Below, one piece after another: positions 13,054 through 22,800 of a DNA stretch of 64,000 nucleotides. The notes below the pieces were generated by a model that had not been told where the DNA came from, did not search any database, and was given only the letters and a program-made list of their open reading frames with translations. Origin of the DNA: Sphingomonas sp. J315 (lineage in GTDB: Bacteria; Pseudomonadota; Alphaproteobacteria; Sphingomonadales; Sphingomonadaceae); contig NZ_CP088296.1 of the NCBI RefSeq assembly GCF_024666595.1, forward strand, positions 1,488,001 to 1,552,000, written 5' to 3'. A program made the translations under genes and the position numbers. Within the stretch, counting starts at the first letter, position 1. Every line of letters begins with the position of its first letter.

Positions 13054-13946
13054 TGCGGCTGGCGATCACCGGCGCGGCGGGGTTCGTCGGCCGGTCGGTC
13101 GTGCGGCAGCTTGCTGCGCAACATCCGGGGGTCGACCTGCTGCTCGCCGACCGCGAGGTGGCGGGGTTCGACGGGCATGAAACGCTTGAAGGCGACCTGA
13201 CCGACCCGACGGTGATCGCCGCGCTGACCGCCAAGCGGGTCGATGCGGTGCTCCACCTCGCGGCCCTGCCCGGCGGTGCTGCGGAGCATGATCCCGCCGC
13301 GTCGCGCGCGGTCAATCTCGACATGCCGCTCGCGCTGATCGAGGCGATGCGCGGGCGGCGGCTGGTCATCGCCGGGTCGATCGCGGTGTTCGGCGGCGTG
13401 CTGCCCGATCCGGTGGACGAGGCGACAGTGCCGACGCCGACCAGCGTCTATGGCACGCACAAGCGCATGGTCGAGCTGGCCTTTGGCGACGCGGTGCGGC
13501 GCGGGGCCGTGACCGGCTTCGCGCTGCGCCTGCCCGGCATCGTCGCGCGACCGGCTGCGGCCGGTGGTTTCGGCTCGGCATTTCTGAGCGGCATGTTTCA
13601 TTCCGCTCTGGCAGGGAAGGTGCTGCGGGTGCCAGTCGCGCCCGATGCGACCAGCTGGCTGATGTCGGTGCGCTGCTGCGCCGCCAACCTGGTTGCGGCG
13701 GCACTGGGCGAGCGGACCGAACAGACGGCGGTGACGCTGCCCGCGCTGCGCGTGACAGTCGGCAATCTTGTCGCAGAGCTTGGGCGCCACGGCGACGTAT
13801 CGGGGATCCGGTTTGAAGAGGTTCCCGCGACCCGCGCGACCTTCGGCAGCTACCCGCAGCTCGTAACGCCGCGCGCCGACGCGCTCGGGTTCCGGCATGA
13901 CGGCAATCTGACGAAGTTGGTGGAGACGGTGATTGGCGACCTCTGA
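13053..13946 (+). CDS. NAD-dependent epimerase/dehydratase (extended SDR)
   Basis: 297 residues. The N-terminal nucleotide-binding motif is GAAGFVG, and the catalytic Tyr and Lys fall in SVYGTHKRMVE. The protein resembles the D-erythronate dehydrogenase-like branch of extended SDRs, so oxidation of a hydroxy acid is as likely as sugar epimerisation. The start ATG overlaps the cupin stop (TAATG). It is part of the plus-strand catabolic operon. Confidence 0.8.
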   Translation: MRLAITGAAGFVGRSVVRQLAAQHPGVDLLLADREVAGFDGHETLEGDLTDPTVIAALTAKRVDAVLHLAALPGGAAEHDPAASRAVNLDMPLALIEAMRGRRLVIAGSIAVFGGVLPDPVDEATVPTPTSVYGTHKRMVELAFGDAVRRGAVTGFALRLPGIVARPAAAGGFGSAFLSGMFHSALAGKVLRVPVAPDATSWLMSVRCCAANLVAAALGERTEQTAVTLPALRVTVGNLVAELGRHGDVSGIRFEEVPATRATFGSYPQLVTPRADALGFRHDGNLTKLVETVIGDL

Positions 13947-14706
13947 CCCCCTGGCCGCCTTTCGCCTCGACGGACGCACCGCGCTGGTCACCGGGCCGGT
14001 ACGTGGGATCGGACTGGCGATCGCGCACCTGTTCGCCGGAGCCGGAGCGCGGCTGGTGCTGGCCGATCTGGATGCCGCGGCGTGCGATGCGTTGGCGGTG
14101 GAGCTAGGCGGCATCTCCATCCCCACCGATGTCGGCGATGCCGCCGCGCTCGACCGGCTCGCGCAGCAGGCCGAGGCCCGGACCGACGGCATCGACATTC
14201 TTGTCTGCAACGCCGGGATCGCGGGACAGGCGTCGCCAATGCACGCGATGACCGAGGACGCGCGCGAGCGGCTCTATGCGATCAACCTGCTCCACCCTCT
14301 GCGCCTCACCAGCCGCATCGCCCCGGCGATGGCGGCGCGCGGGCGGGGCAGTATCGTGCTGCTGTCGAGCATCGCCGGGCTGCGCGGCAATGCGATGCTG
14401 GGGCATTACGGGATGACCAAGGCGGCGCTGGCGCAGCTCGCGCGCAACCTGGCGGTCGAATGGGGGCCGTCGGGGGTGCGCGCCAACGCCATTGCGCCGG
14501 GGCTGATCGAGACCGACTGGGCGGGCGCGATCCTGTCGAGCCCGGAGCGCGCCGCGCGGCGGCTGGGCATGACCCCGCTGCGTCGCGCCGGATCACCGGA
14601 CGAGGTCGCGGCGACCGCGCTCTACCTCGCCAGCGACGCGGGCGGGTTCACCACCGGTCAAACCGTCGTGGTCGATGGCGGGACGCTGATTTCGGACGGG
14701 AGTTAG
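13933..14706 (+). CDS. Short-chain dehydrogenase/reductase
   Basis: 257 residues of the classical SDR family. The cofactor motif reads TGPVRGIG (TGxxxGIG), followed by NAG (LVCNAGIAG), the catalytic Ser in VLLSSIAG, and the Tyr/Lys in HYGMTKAAL. The C-terminal VNAIAPG-like motif reads RANAIAPGLIETDW. The start appears to be TTG at 13933, overlapping the upstream gene by 14 bases; no better in-frame start exists. It probably oxidises an alcohol intermediate of the pathway. It is the last gene of the plus-strand operon before a terminator and repeat region. Confidence 0.85.
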   Translation: MATSDPLAAFRLDGRTALVTGPVRGIGLAIAHLFAGAGARLVLADLDAAACDALAVELGGISIPTDVGDAAALDRLAQQAEARTDGIDILVCNAGIAGQASPMHAMTEDARERLYAINLLHPLRLTSRIAPAMAARGRGSIVLLSSIAGLRGNAMLGHYGMTKAALAQLARNLAVEWGPSGVRANAIAPGLIETDWAGAILSSPERAARRLGMTPLRRAGSPDEVAATALYLASDAGGFTTGQTVVVDGGTLISDGS

Positions 14707-14713
14707 GTGCCAA

Positions 14714-14862
14714 TCCCCCCTCCCTGAAAGGGAGGGGGCGGGGTGGGTGCGCGCGTCTGCGCGCCGAAGAGACTCCAACAGACAGCGCGAAAAAAAGCGG
14801 CCAGCGAGGCATCGAGCCTCGCTGGCCGCTAAACTCACCCCTGCCCCTCCCTTTCAGGGAGG
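14714..14862. repeat. Pair of inverted REP-like palindromic elements
   Basis: Two copies of a short element with core CCCTCCCTGAAAGGGAGGG followed by a GGGGTG(A/G)GT tail lie in opposite orientation, near 14714-14750 on plus and 14832-14862 on minus. Each core is itself a hairpin. The arrangement resembles REP doublets dispersed between genes. They flank the terminator hairpin between two converging operons. Genome-wide copy number cannot be judged from this window. Confidence 0.6.
14790..14829 (-). terminator. Rho-independent terminator for the minus-strand operon
   Basis: A perfect 14-bp stem (14797-14810 with 14816-14829, loop ATCGA) is preceded on the plus strand by seven A (14790-14796). 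Read on the minus strand this is a strong hairpin followed by seven T, so it ends the transcript of 17895-14882. In the plus direction the hairpin lacks a T tract but may still act weakly. Confidence 0.85.
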
Positions 14863-14881
14863 GGAGTTCACAGGATCGGAG

Positions 14882-15832
14882 CTACCCCTTCACCACCCGC
14901 TGATCGATCGCGCCGAACGGTGATGCGCCCTCCCCCGCCCGCATCGACACACGGCTGCCGAACGACAGGAACGGCGTCTGCGGTGCGCCGTGAGCGATCA
15001 TCTCGATCGCGCGGCGTTCGGACATGCAGGTCGATCCGACCGTCTCATGCTCCGCGTTCGACACCGTGCCCGATCCGATGATCGTGCCGGCGGGCAGCGA
15101 GCGGGTCCGTGCGGCGTGCGCGATCAGCTCGTGGAAACCATAGCCCATCGCAGCGCCATTGGGGTTGCCGAACCACTTGCCATCGACCTCGACCGTCAGC
15201 GGCAGATGGACGCGACCGTCGCGCCAGGCATCGCCCAGCGCGTCGGGCGTCACCGCGAACGGCGCGACGCTGCATGCGGGCTTGGCCTGCACCCAGCCAA
15301 AGCCGGTCTTCATCTCGGGGATCGCAATCGCGCGCAGCGACCAATCGTTGATCAGCACCACCAGCCGGACATGAGCCAGCGCGTCGGCGGCGCTGCACCC
15401 GATCGGCACATCGCCGGTGATGACGCCGAACTCTCCCTCGAAATCGATGCCATCGGCTTCGCTGGGCAGCGGCACGTCGGCGGTCGGCGCGATGAACTGA
15501 TGGCTCATCCCCTGATACATCAGCGGCAGATCGGTCTCGATCGGCGCATGGCCGAACGCGAGCTGCATCAGCGCGCCGTGATTGGCAAAGGCCGACCCGT
15601 CGAGCCACTGCCACGCGCGCGGCAGCGGCGCGGCGAAATCGTCCGGCTGGACCGCCTCGCCGCTCTCCGCCGTTTCAGCCGCAGTGGCCAGCGCGCCCTG
15701 GGCCGCATCCCAATCGTCGAGCGCGGCCTGAAGCGTCGCATAGCCCGCGACCGGCGCGACGCGCGCACCGTCGCGGCTAACCGCCACCAACGTCCCGTCG
15801 CGCCCGCCGCGCCGCAATGTCGCGAGGCGCAT
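14882..15832 (-). CDS. Fumarylacetoacetate hydrolase-family enzyme
   Basis: 316 residues. I chose the start at 15832 (MRLATLRRGGRDG) because it overlaps the upstream stop as TGATG; the longer open frame upstream lies inside the hydrolase gene. The FAH-type metal-binding acidic residues are in DFEGEFGVITGDVP, and a Gly-rich IGSGTVSN segment follows. Family members hydrolyse C-C bonds of acylpyruvates or act as hydratases and decarboxylases after ring cleavage. Placed after the extradiol dioxygenase and an alpha/beta hydrolase, it is the likely last step of a ring-cleavage route. Confidence 0.85.
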   Translation of the reverse strand: MRLATLRRGGRDGTLVAVSRDGARVAPVAGYATLQAALDDWDAAQGALATAAETAESGEAVQPDDFAAPLPRAWQWLDGSAFANHGALMQLAFGHAPIETDLPLMYQGMSHQFIAPTADVPLPSEADGIDFEGEFGVITGDVPIGCSAADALAHVRLVVLINDWSLRAIAIPEMKTGFGWVQAKPACSVAPFAVTPDALGDAWRDGRVHLPLTVEVDGKWFGNPNGAAMGYGFHELIAHAARTRSLPAGTIIGSGTVSNAEHETVGSTCMSERRAIEMIAHGAPQTPFLSFGSRVSMRAGEGASPFGAIDQRVVKG

Positions 15833-16989
15833 CAGGACAGCTTTCCGCCGAGCGTCTCGGCAAACCAGTCGGCGATATAGTCGCGGCCAAAGCTCATATT
15901 GTCGGCCCCGACATGCTCGACCCCGCCTTCGCGCTCGGTGAACAGCTTGAGTTCGCGGCGCGGCGAGTTGACCAGCTGGTCGTAGCAATCCTGCGCATAA
16001 TCGACGCTGATCTGCCGGTCCTTGGCGCCATGGGTGACGAGGAAGGGGACGCGCACCCCGCCCATATGGCCGTTGAGGTTCATATCCTCCGCCTTGGCGA
16101 GGAAGTCGTCCATGTCCTTGGCGCCGAACGCCCAAATCACGTGCGCCCAGTAATGCGGGACCGGATTCTCGCCTTCGCGCTTCAGCCGCTTCTGCTGTAC
16201 CTCGGCCCAATTGTGGTTCGCGCCCCAGCATGCGCCGCTGGCGAAACGCGGTTCATAGGCGACGGCGCGCGGCGCGAAATGGCCGCCGAGCGAGATGCCG
16301 GTCATGCCGATGCGCTTGGGGTCGACGTCGGGCTGGGTTTCGAGCCAGTCGATCGCCTTGCTCGCCCAGTTTTCGCTGTGCGGATCGACGGGGAGGTTCT
16401 GCAGGCGCAGCGCTTCACCGGTGCCCGGCTGATCGACGCACAGGGTCGAGATGCCACGCTTGGCCAGCGCCTCGGGCAGGCGGGACCAGTAGAGCAGCTC
16501 CTTGCAGCTATCGAGACCGTTGCAGTAGACCACCACCGGATGCGGCCCCGGCCCCTCGGCGCGGGTGCAGAGCGCGGGCATGGTGCCGGTGGTCAGCGGG
16601 ATTTCCACACGCTCGCGGTTGATCGAACCCAGCCGGGTCGAGCGCGCAAAGGTGTCGAGCGCGCGCGCATAGGTTTCGGCGCGGCCGGGATGGCCATGGC
16701 CCTGCATCCGCTCGGCGACGAGCAAATAGAGCGACGCACGTTCCAGCTTGTCGGAGGCGGAGAAGCCGCGCCCCGCGGCCTCATCCTCGTCCGCCAGGCC
16801 GATCAGCTTGTCGCCCATCTCGACCCATTTGGCCATGAATTGCGGCGTGCCGGCATCCGAACCCGACGCGGCGGCGTCGCGGATCGGCTGGCACATATCG
16901 ACGATCTCGCCGATCCGCCCGCCGCTCTCCAGCGCGATGGCGACCGACAGGTTCCAGATATAGTTCGGGAAATATTCGAAGAGTGCCAT
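15832..16989 (-). CDS. Alpha/beta hydrolase, FrsA / 2,6-dihydroxypseudooxynicotine hydrolase type
   Basis: 385 residues. A helical N-terminal cap is followed by an alpha/beta-hydrolase core with the nucleophile elbow GISLGG. An Asp in AKDRQISVDYA and a His in GGVEHVGADN complete a plausible triad. The overall plan matches the FrsA-like group that includes the nicotine-pathway C-C hydrolase. Next to a ring-cleaving dioxygenase, it probably cuts a C-C bond of the vinylogous diketone formed. It lies three bases after the dioxygenase stop and overlaps the FAH-family gene by one base. Confidence 0.85.
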   Translation of the reverse strand: MALFEYFPNYIWNLSVAIALESGGRIGEIVDMCQPIRDAAASGSDAGTPQFMAKWVEMGDKLIGLADEDEAAGRGFSASDKLERASLYLLVAERMQGHGHPGRAETYARALDTFARSTRLGSINRERVEIPLTTGTMPALCTRAEGPGPHPVVVYCNGLDSCKELLYWSRLPEALAKRGISTLCVDQPGTGEALRLQNLPVDPHSENWASKAIDWLETQPDVDPKRIGMTGISLGGHFAPRAVAYEPRFASGACWGANHNWAEVQQKRLKREGENPVPHYWAHVIWAFGAKDMDDFLAKAEDMNLNGHMGGVRVPFLVTHGAKDRQISVDYAQDCYDQLVNSPRRELKLFTEREGGVEHVGADNMSFGRDYIADWFAETLGGKLS

Positions 16990-16992
16990 CGA

Positions 16993-17895
16993 TCAGACCT
17001 CCGCCGCCTGGAACAGGCCCGCATCGGGCTCGGGATGCGGCATGGTCTGCGGGCCGCCGACGCCGACGCCCCATTGGTCCATGATCTGCGGTCCCGGGAC
17101 GTGCACCTTGTCGACATGATTCTCGAAATCGACCTCTTCCAGCTCCGAAGTATATTCGACCGCAAAGCCGCTCGGCGTGGTGAAATAGCTGAAGGTGTTG
17201 TTGCCCGCCGTATGCCGCCCCGGGCCCCAGCGGATATCGGTGCCCTTCTTCCGCAGGCGGCTGATCCCGCGCATCATGTCGTCCACGGTCAGCATGTCAT
17301 AGGCGACATGGTTGAGGCAGGCCGGCCCGGGCAGGATCGCGATACGGTGATGCGCGCTGTTGCAGCGCAGGAAGCACATGAAGTCGCCCAGCCAGTCGCT
17401 GACGCGGAAGCCGAGCACGTCGACAAAGAATTTCACCATCGCCTGATGGTCGGGCGAGTGGAGCACGATATGGCTGATCTTCTGCGGCACGCCGTCCCAG
17501 CGCTGCATCTCGCGGCTCGATCCGCGCGCGACATCGCTCGAAATCTCGAACGGCAGGCCATCGGGGGAGAAGAAGCGGAAGCCATAGCCGCCGCCCGGCG
17601 CAGTCAGATCGCGCGGGGCATGGATGATCCGGCAGCCGGCCGCTGCAACCTTGGCGTGCAGCGCATCGACATCGGCGCGACTTTCCGCCGCCAGCGCGAT
17701 CACATCGATCCGCTTGGTATCCGCCGCGCGCAGCCGGACGACATGATGCTCGTCGTGCCCCTGTGCCTTGAAATAGACCATGCCATCGTCCGACGGGACC
17801 GCCTCCAGCCCCCAGACATCGGCGTAAAAGGCGCGCTCTTCCTCCAGCGCCGTGACGGCATATCCGACATAGCGGATCTCGCTTACCTTGCTCAT
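16993..17895 (-). CDS. Type I extradiol ring-cleavage dioxygenase (VOC family)
   Basis: 300 residues with two vicinal-oxygen-chelate modules. The Fe(II) ligands expected from the BphC family are present in the second module: His142 (SHIVLHSPDH), His196 (NHVAYD) and Glu247 (VEYTSE). It should cleave a catechol-like substrate next to the hydroxyls. I chose the start at 17895, which follows a GGAG site, rather than an in-frame upstream ATG. It is first in a three-gene operon with a C-C hydrolase and an FAH-family enzyme, divergent from the LysR at 18000. Confidence 0.9.
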   Translation of the reverse strand: MSKVSEIRYVGYAVTALEEERAFYADVWGLEAVPSDDGMVYFKAQGHDEHHVVRLRAADTKRIDVIALAAESRADVDALHAKVAAAGCRIIHAPRDLTAPGGGYGFRFFSPDGLPFEISSDVARGSSREMQRWDGVPQKISHIVLHSPDHQAMVKFFVDVLGFRVSDWLGDFMCFLRCNSAHHRIAILPGPACLNHVAYDMLTVDDMMRGISRLRKKGTDIRWGPGRHTAGNNTFSYFTTPSGFAVEYTSELEEVDFENHVDKVHVPGPQIMDQWGVGVGGPQTMPHPEPDAGLFQAAEV

Positions 17896-17999
17896 GCATC
17901 CTGCTCCAATCGTGGTTGTCCCCGCCCTAGCGGCATCGATCTTCATTGAAAAAGTGATTGTTTTTATCCATTAGCATTCATGCAAAAAATGGATGGCCG

Positions 18000-18899
18000 A
18001 TGCGCTTCAAGGGACTGGACCTCAACCTGATCGTCGCGTTCGAGGCGCTGATGAGCGACCGCAGCGTGTCGCGCGCGGCGGAGCGGCTTAACCTCAGCCA
18101 GCCGGCGATGAGCAACGCGCTGGCCCGGCTGCGCAGCTATTTCGGCGACGAGCTGCTGATCGCGCGCAACAAGCGCATGTATCCCACCCCCTTCGCCGAG
18201 ACACTGCTGCCGCAGGTGCGACAGGCGCTGGAGACGATGGAGGGGGTGATTGCCACCTCGCGCCATTTCGATCCCGCGACGACCAACCGGACGTTCCGGA
18301 TCATGACATCGGATTACATCGCGACGTCGATCCTGTTCCCGATCGTCACCCGCCTGTCCGCGACCGCGCCCGGCGTGCGGATCGAACTGCTGCTGCCCAG
18401 CCCGCGCCGGATCGAACTGCTCGAAAGCGGCGGGATCGACCTGCTCATCACGCTGCGCGAATATCTGACCCCCGAACTGCCGTCGGAGCCGCTGTTCGAG
18501 GACGCCTATCACCTCGTTGGGCGTGCGGGCCACCCGGCACTCGGCGGCGAGACCACGCTGGCGGCGATGCTGGCCTATGACCATGTCCATGTCGCGATCG
18601 GCGACGAGCGACTGCCAAGCTTCGGCGACGCCTTTCTCGACCGCATGGGCATCCAGCGCCGCATCGCGATGATCGCGCCCAATTTCGGCATGCTGCCGTG
18701 GCTGTTGCAGGATACGGACTGGCTGGCGCTGATCCAGGGACGGCTGGCGGCGCAGATGGCGCGCAACTTTCCGCTGGTGGCCGTGGCACCCCCGCTGCCG
18801 ATCCCGCCCTTGGTCGAGATGGCGCAATATCATGTTACGCGCAGCAACGATCCGGGCCTGCGCTGGCTGATCGACCTGATCCGCGACTCGACGCGCTGA
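18000..18899 (+). CDS. LysR-family regulator, paralogue of the one at 5863-6789
   Basis: 299 residues, with start at 18000 (MRFKGLDLNLIVAFEAL). The N-terminal HTH reads RAAERLNLSQPAMSNALARL and the effector domain begins RIMTSDYIATSILF. It is divergent from the dioxygenase operon with about 104 bases between starts. That space is AT-rich for this genome and contains near-repeats such as GCATTCATGC that could be operator elements. It probably controls the minus-strand ring-cleavage operon, while its paralogue controls the uptake operon. Confidence 0.9.
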   Translation: MRFKGLDLNLIVAFEALMSDRSVSRAAERLNLSQPAMSNALARLRSYFGDELLIARNKRMYPTPFAETLLPQVRQALETMEGVIATSRHFDPATTNRTFRIMTSDYIATSILFPIVTRLSATAPGVRIELLLPSPRRIELLESGGIDLLITLREYLTPELPSEPLFEDAYHLVGRAGHPALGGETTLAAMLAYDHVHVAIGDERLPSFGDAFLDRMGIQRRIAMIAPNFGMLPWLLQDTDWLALIQGRLAAQMARNFPLVAVAPPLPIPPLVEMAQYHVTRSNDPGLRWLIDLIRDSTR

Positions 18900-18950
18900 T
18901 GTGCAGGTCGACCGGCGCGACGCGCGTCCAGACTGCCGCTGACCGCTCCC

Positions 18951-19670
18951 TCAGGGAGCCGGGCGGGTTGCTTTAGTCGGAAGCGCGCGCCACCCGCGAA
19001 CCAATGCGTTGAATTCATCCGGCTTTTCGGCGGGCGCCATGTGCCCCGCACCGTCCAGCACATGAAACTGCGCGCCGGCGATGCCCGCCGCAATCTCGCG
19101 ATGTTGGGCAGGCGGTGACCATCGGTCCTCGGCCCCGACGACCACGCTGACCGGACAGGTCAGTGCCTGCAGCACCAGGCCGGTTTCAGGGCGGTGCAAC
19201 AGTGCCTCGGTCTGCGCCTCGAACACCTTCTGCCCGGCACGCCGGCACATGGCGCGCAACGCATCCATCAGCACCGGGTCGCCGCGTGCCGCATCACCCA
19301 CCATCGGGGGAAGCCAGGCATCGACCAGCCGGTCGAAGCCTTCGCGGCGACCGAGATCGCGCAAGGCATAGCGGTTTTCCATCTCTCCCGGACGGACGCC
19401 ATGGACGCCCGTATCGGCAAGCATCAATCGGGTAACGCGATCGGGTTCCCGCGCGACGATTTCGAGCGCGACCCGCGCGCCCATCGAATGACCGATCAAG
19501 GCGAACCGGTCGGGCGCAGCGGCTAGAACGTGCGCCGCCATCTGATCGATCCGGTCGGCGCCGCCATAGTGATCATCGATCACGTGCGATCGCGGAACCT
19601 GCTTCAACGTTTCCACGAACATGGCCGCGTCGCACATCAACCCCGGCAAGATCAGCACGTCCTCGTCCAC
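18951..19670 (-). CDS. Alpha/beta hydrolase
   Basis: 239 residues with the nucleophile elbow GHSMG (residues near 61-65), a late Asp in VVGAEDRWSPP and a His in LDGAGHMAPAE, giving a complete triad. The start is GTG at 19670. The closest general class is the small esterase/lactone hydrolase group; the substrate is unknown. It stands alone, convergent with the LysR gene and divergent from the crbS-like gene. Confidence 0.85.
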   Translation of the reverse strand: MDEDVLILPGLMCDAAMFVETLKQVPRSHVIDDHYGGADRIDQMAAHVLAAAPDRFALIGHSMGARVALEIVAREPDRVTRLMLADTGVHGVRPGEMENRYALRDLGRREGFDRLVDAWLPPMVGDAARGDPVLMDALRAMCRRAGQKVFEAQTEALLHRPETGLVLQALTCPVSVVVGAEDRWSPPAQHREIAAGIAGAQFHVLDGAGHMAPAEKPDEFNALVRGWRALPTKATRPAP

Positions 19671-19888
19671 GCATTCCCCCTGACCGTTTCGCCGGGACTG
19701 CGCCTAGGCCCATTCGGGTCGCCGCGCCAGATGACGAGCCCGAGCAGGCGGCGCGCATTCACCCCGGGACAAAGCGCCGACCTGCGACGAATGCGATTGC
19801 GCACAGCCGGCCAGACTGCCTAGTGCTGCCAAGGTCGAGCCGCTCGGGCGGGACATCTGCTCGCCCCCAATTGCTCTGCGGAGTCACT

Positions 19889-22800
19889 GTGAGCCTCAGC
19901 CTCTCCACTTTCTTTGCGTTGGCGCTGGTTCTCCTGATGTTTGCCGTCGCGGCGTTGGTCGAGCGCAAGTCGGACGTCGTGCGCCCGCATCTGCGTCGCC
20001 GTGCCTACACGCTCGCGCTGGGCGTCTATTGCACCAGCTGGACCTTTTACGGCGCGGTCGGCAGCGCGGTGCGTGACGGGTGGAGCTATCTGCCGATCTA
20101 TGCCGCGCCGATCCTGTTGCTGCTGGTCGCGCCGCGCCTGCTCAGACGTCTGGCTTACTCGGTCGCGGAGGAGCGGGCGACGACCGTGTCGGACTTTATC
20201 GCCGCACGGTTTCGCCACGACATCGTCGTCGCCCGGCTGGTGACCACCATCGCCCTGTTCGGAACGATTCCGTACATTGCGCTGCAACTCCGCTCGATCG
20301 GGGCCGCCTTTTCGATCGTGTCGGGTGCGGATGTCGCCACCCAGACGATGCTGGTCGCGGCGCCGGTGCTCGCGCTGTTTGCGGCGCTGTTCGGCGCGCG
20401 CAAGTTCGAACTCGCCGGACGCAGCGAAGGGCTGCTCTATGCGATCGCGCTCGAATCGGTCATCAAGCTTGTCGCCCTTCTGCTCGTCGCCGGGATCGCG
20501 GTGGCGGTGATCGCCAATAGCGATCCGGCAACGCTGAGCCGTGGGCTGGAGCGGTTCCAGCAGAGCTTTAGCACCGATCGAATCTCGATCGAAGTCGCGG
20601 TGATCTTCCTGATCGCGATGCCGGCGATCATCGTCCTGCCCCGCCAATTCTATATGGGCCTGGTCGAGGCGCGGCAGCCCGACGATTTCGTCCACGCCCG
20701 CTTTGGCCTGGCTTCCTATCTGGCGGTCATGGCGCTGGTTGTCTTGCCGATCGCGCTGGCCGGGGTGATCTCGCTGCAACCCGATGTCCCGGTCGACTGG
20801 TACGTCCTCGAACTGCCCGCCGAGCAGGGCCAATATTGGGTGGTGATCGCCGCCCTGCTGGGCGGGGTGAGCGCGGCTGCGTCGATGGCGATCGTCGATT
20901 CGACCGCGCTGGCGACGATGGTCTCGAACGACCTGCTGTTTCCGACACTGGTGCGGCGGCGCGGCCTCGCCTCCGCCGCCGCATCGGGCGCGATGGGTGA
21001 GCGGATGCTGACGCTCCGCCGCCTCACGATCCTCGCGATCATGGCGCTTGGCCTCGGATGGGCGCTACTGGTCTCGTCGCAGGATTCGCTTGCCTCGATC
21101 GGGCTGATCGCCTTTGCCGCGATGGCGCAATTCGTGCCGCATCTGATGCTCGCCGCGACCGGGAAGGATCGCGACCCGCTAGCCGCGCGGGCGAGCCTGG
21201 CGACCGGGTTCCTGCTGTGGCTCTACACGCTGGCGTTGCCGCCGGTGCTGCCCGCGTACTGGATTGCAGGACTGACGGGTGGACTGGCTGACCCGGTCAA
21301 CCTTCTTGGTATCGGCTCCGCCTCTCCGCTGACGCATGGCGTGATCTGGAGCGTCGGCGCCAATCTCCTCGTCTATGCGGCAGTGGCAGCACGCGGCATC
21401 CATGCGCCACAATTGCCCCGCCTGTTCGGAGCCGAGCGCGCAATCAGCAACCAGCGCGACCTTATCGCACTGACCGGTAGCTTTGTCGGCCATGAGCGCG
21501 CGGATCGCGCCTTTGACGACATGGACCCGATGGCACCGGTCGATCGGCGATCGGCGCGCCGTGCGCGCGCGCTGATTGCGCAGGTGGTCGGCGCTTCCTC
21601 CGCACGCGCGCTCGTCGCGTCGGCGCTCGCCGGCAACCGCATGAGCCTCCAGGATGTCGCACGGCTGCTCGACGAAGGCGGGGCCAGCCTGCAATTCTCG
21701 CGCAAGCTGCTCGCATCGACGTTCGAGAATATCGATGCCGGGATCAGCGTTGTCGACGCCGACCTGAACCTGGTCGCGTGGAACAGCCGCTATCTCGAGC
21801 TGTTCGATTATCCGTCCGACATGGTCTATGTCGGCGCACCGGTCGCCGACCTGATCCGCCACAATGCCCGCCATGGCGATTTCGGACCGGGCGAGATCGA
21901 CTATCATGTCGAGAAGCGGCTGGATCACCTGCGCAACGGTCAGCCGCACAGCTTCGAGCGCCGCCGTCACGACGGCAAGACGATCAAGACCGTTGGCGGC
22001 CCGATGCCGGGCGGCGGCTATGTCATGTCGTTCACCGATATTAGCGCCGAAGCACGCGCGCAGGCCGAATTGCGCACGACGCTGGAGGAGCTGGAGCGCA
22101 GGGTCGATCAGCGCACCAGCGAGTTGAGCGCCGCCAACCAGCGGCTCGCGCTGGCGGACCGCGACAAGACGCGCTTCCTGGCGGCGGCCAGCCATGACCT
22201 GCTTCAGCCGCTTCACGCCGCGCGATTGTTTACCGGCGCGCTCGCCCGGGACGTGTCACCGACGCAACAGGGCCTGGTGGGACAGATCGAAGGCTCGCTG
22301 CTGGCAGCCGAGGACCTGCTGCGCTCGCTGCTCGATATCAGCCGACTCGACGCGGGTGGGGTCACGCCAGAGCCGGTCGCGATCGCGCTTGCTCCCTTCT
22401 TGTCGGATCTGCTCGCGAATCTCCGTCCGACGGCGGCGGCGCAGGGATTGCGTCTGGACGCCGTCGCGTTGCGCGGCGCGGTGCGGTGCGACGTCGGGCT
22501 GCTCCGATCGGTGTTGCAGAACATTGTCGGCAACGCACTGCGCTATACTCCTGCGGGCGGCGTGCTGGTCGGGGTGCGCCGCCGTGGCGGCGACTGGCGC
22601 ATCGATATCGTCGATACCGGGGTCGGCCTGGAGGAAGCGCAGATCCCCCTGATCTTCGCCGAGTTCACCCGGCTGGGCATGGTCGAGGCGGAGGGGCTCG
22701 GGCTGGGCCTGGCGCTGGTGCGACGGATCCTGCCGCTGATCGGCGGCCGGCTGGACGTCCGGTCGCGCCCGGGTCGCGGCAGCCGGTTCATTCTGACCCT

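Noticed and set aside
15817..17949. 710-residue plus-strand open frame across the ring-cleavage operon
   Set aside because: Opposes three enzymes with intact motifs and overlapping starts; no homology features of its own.
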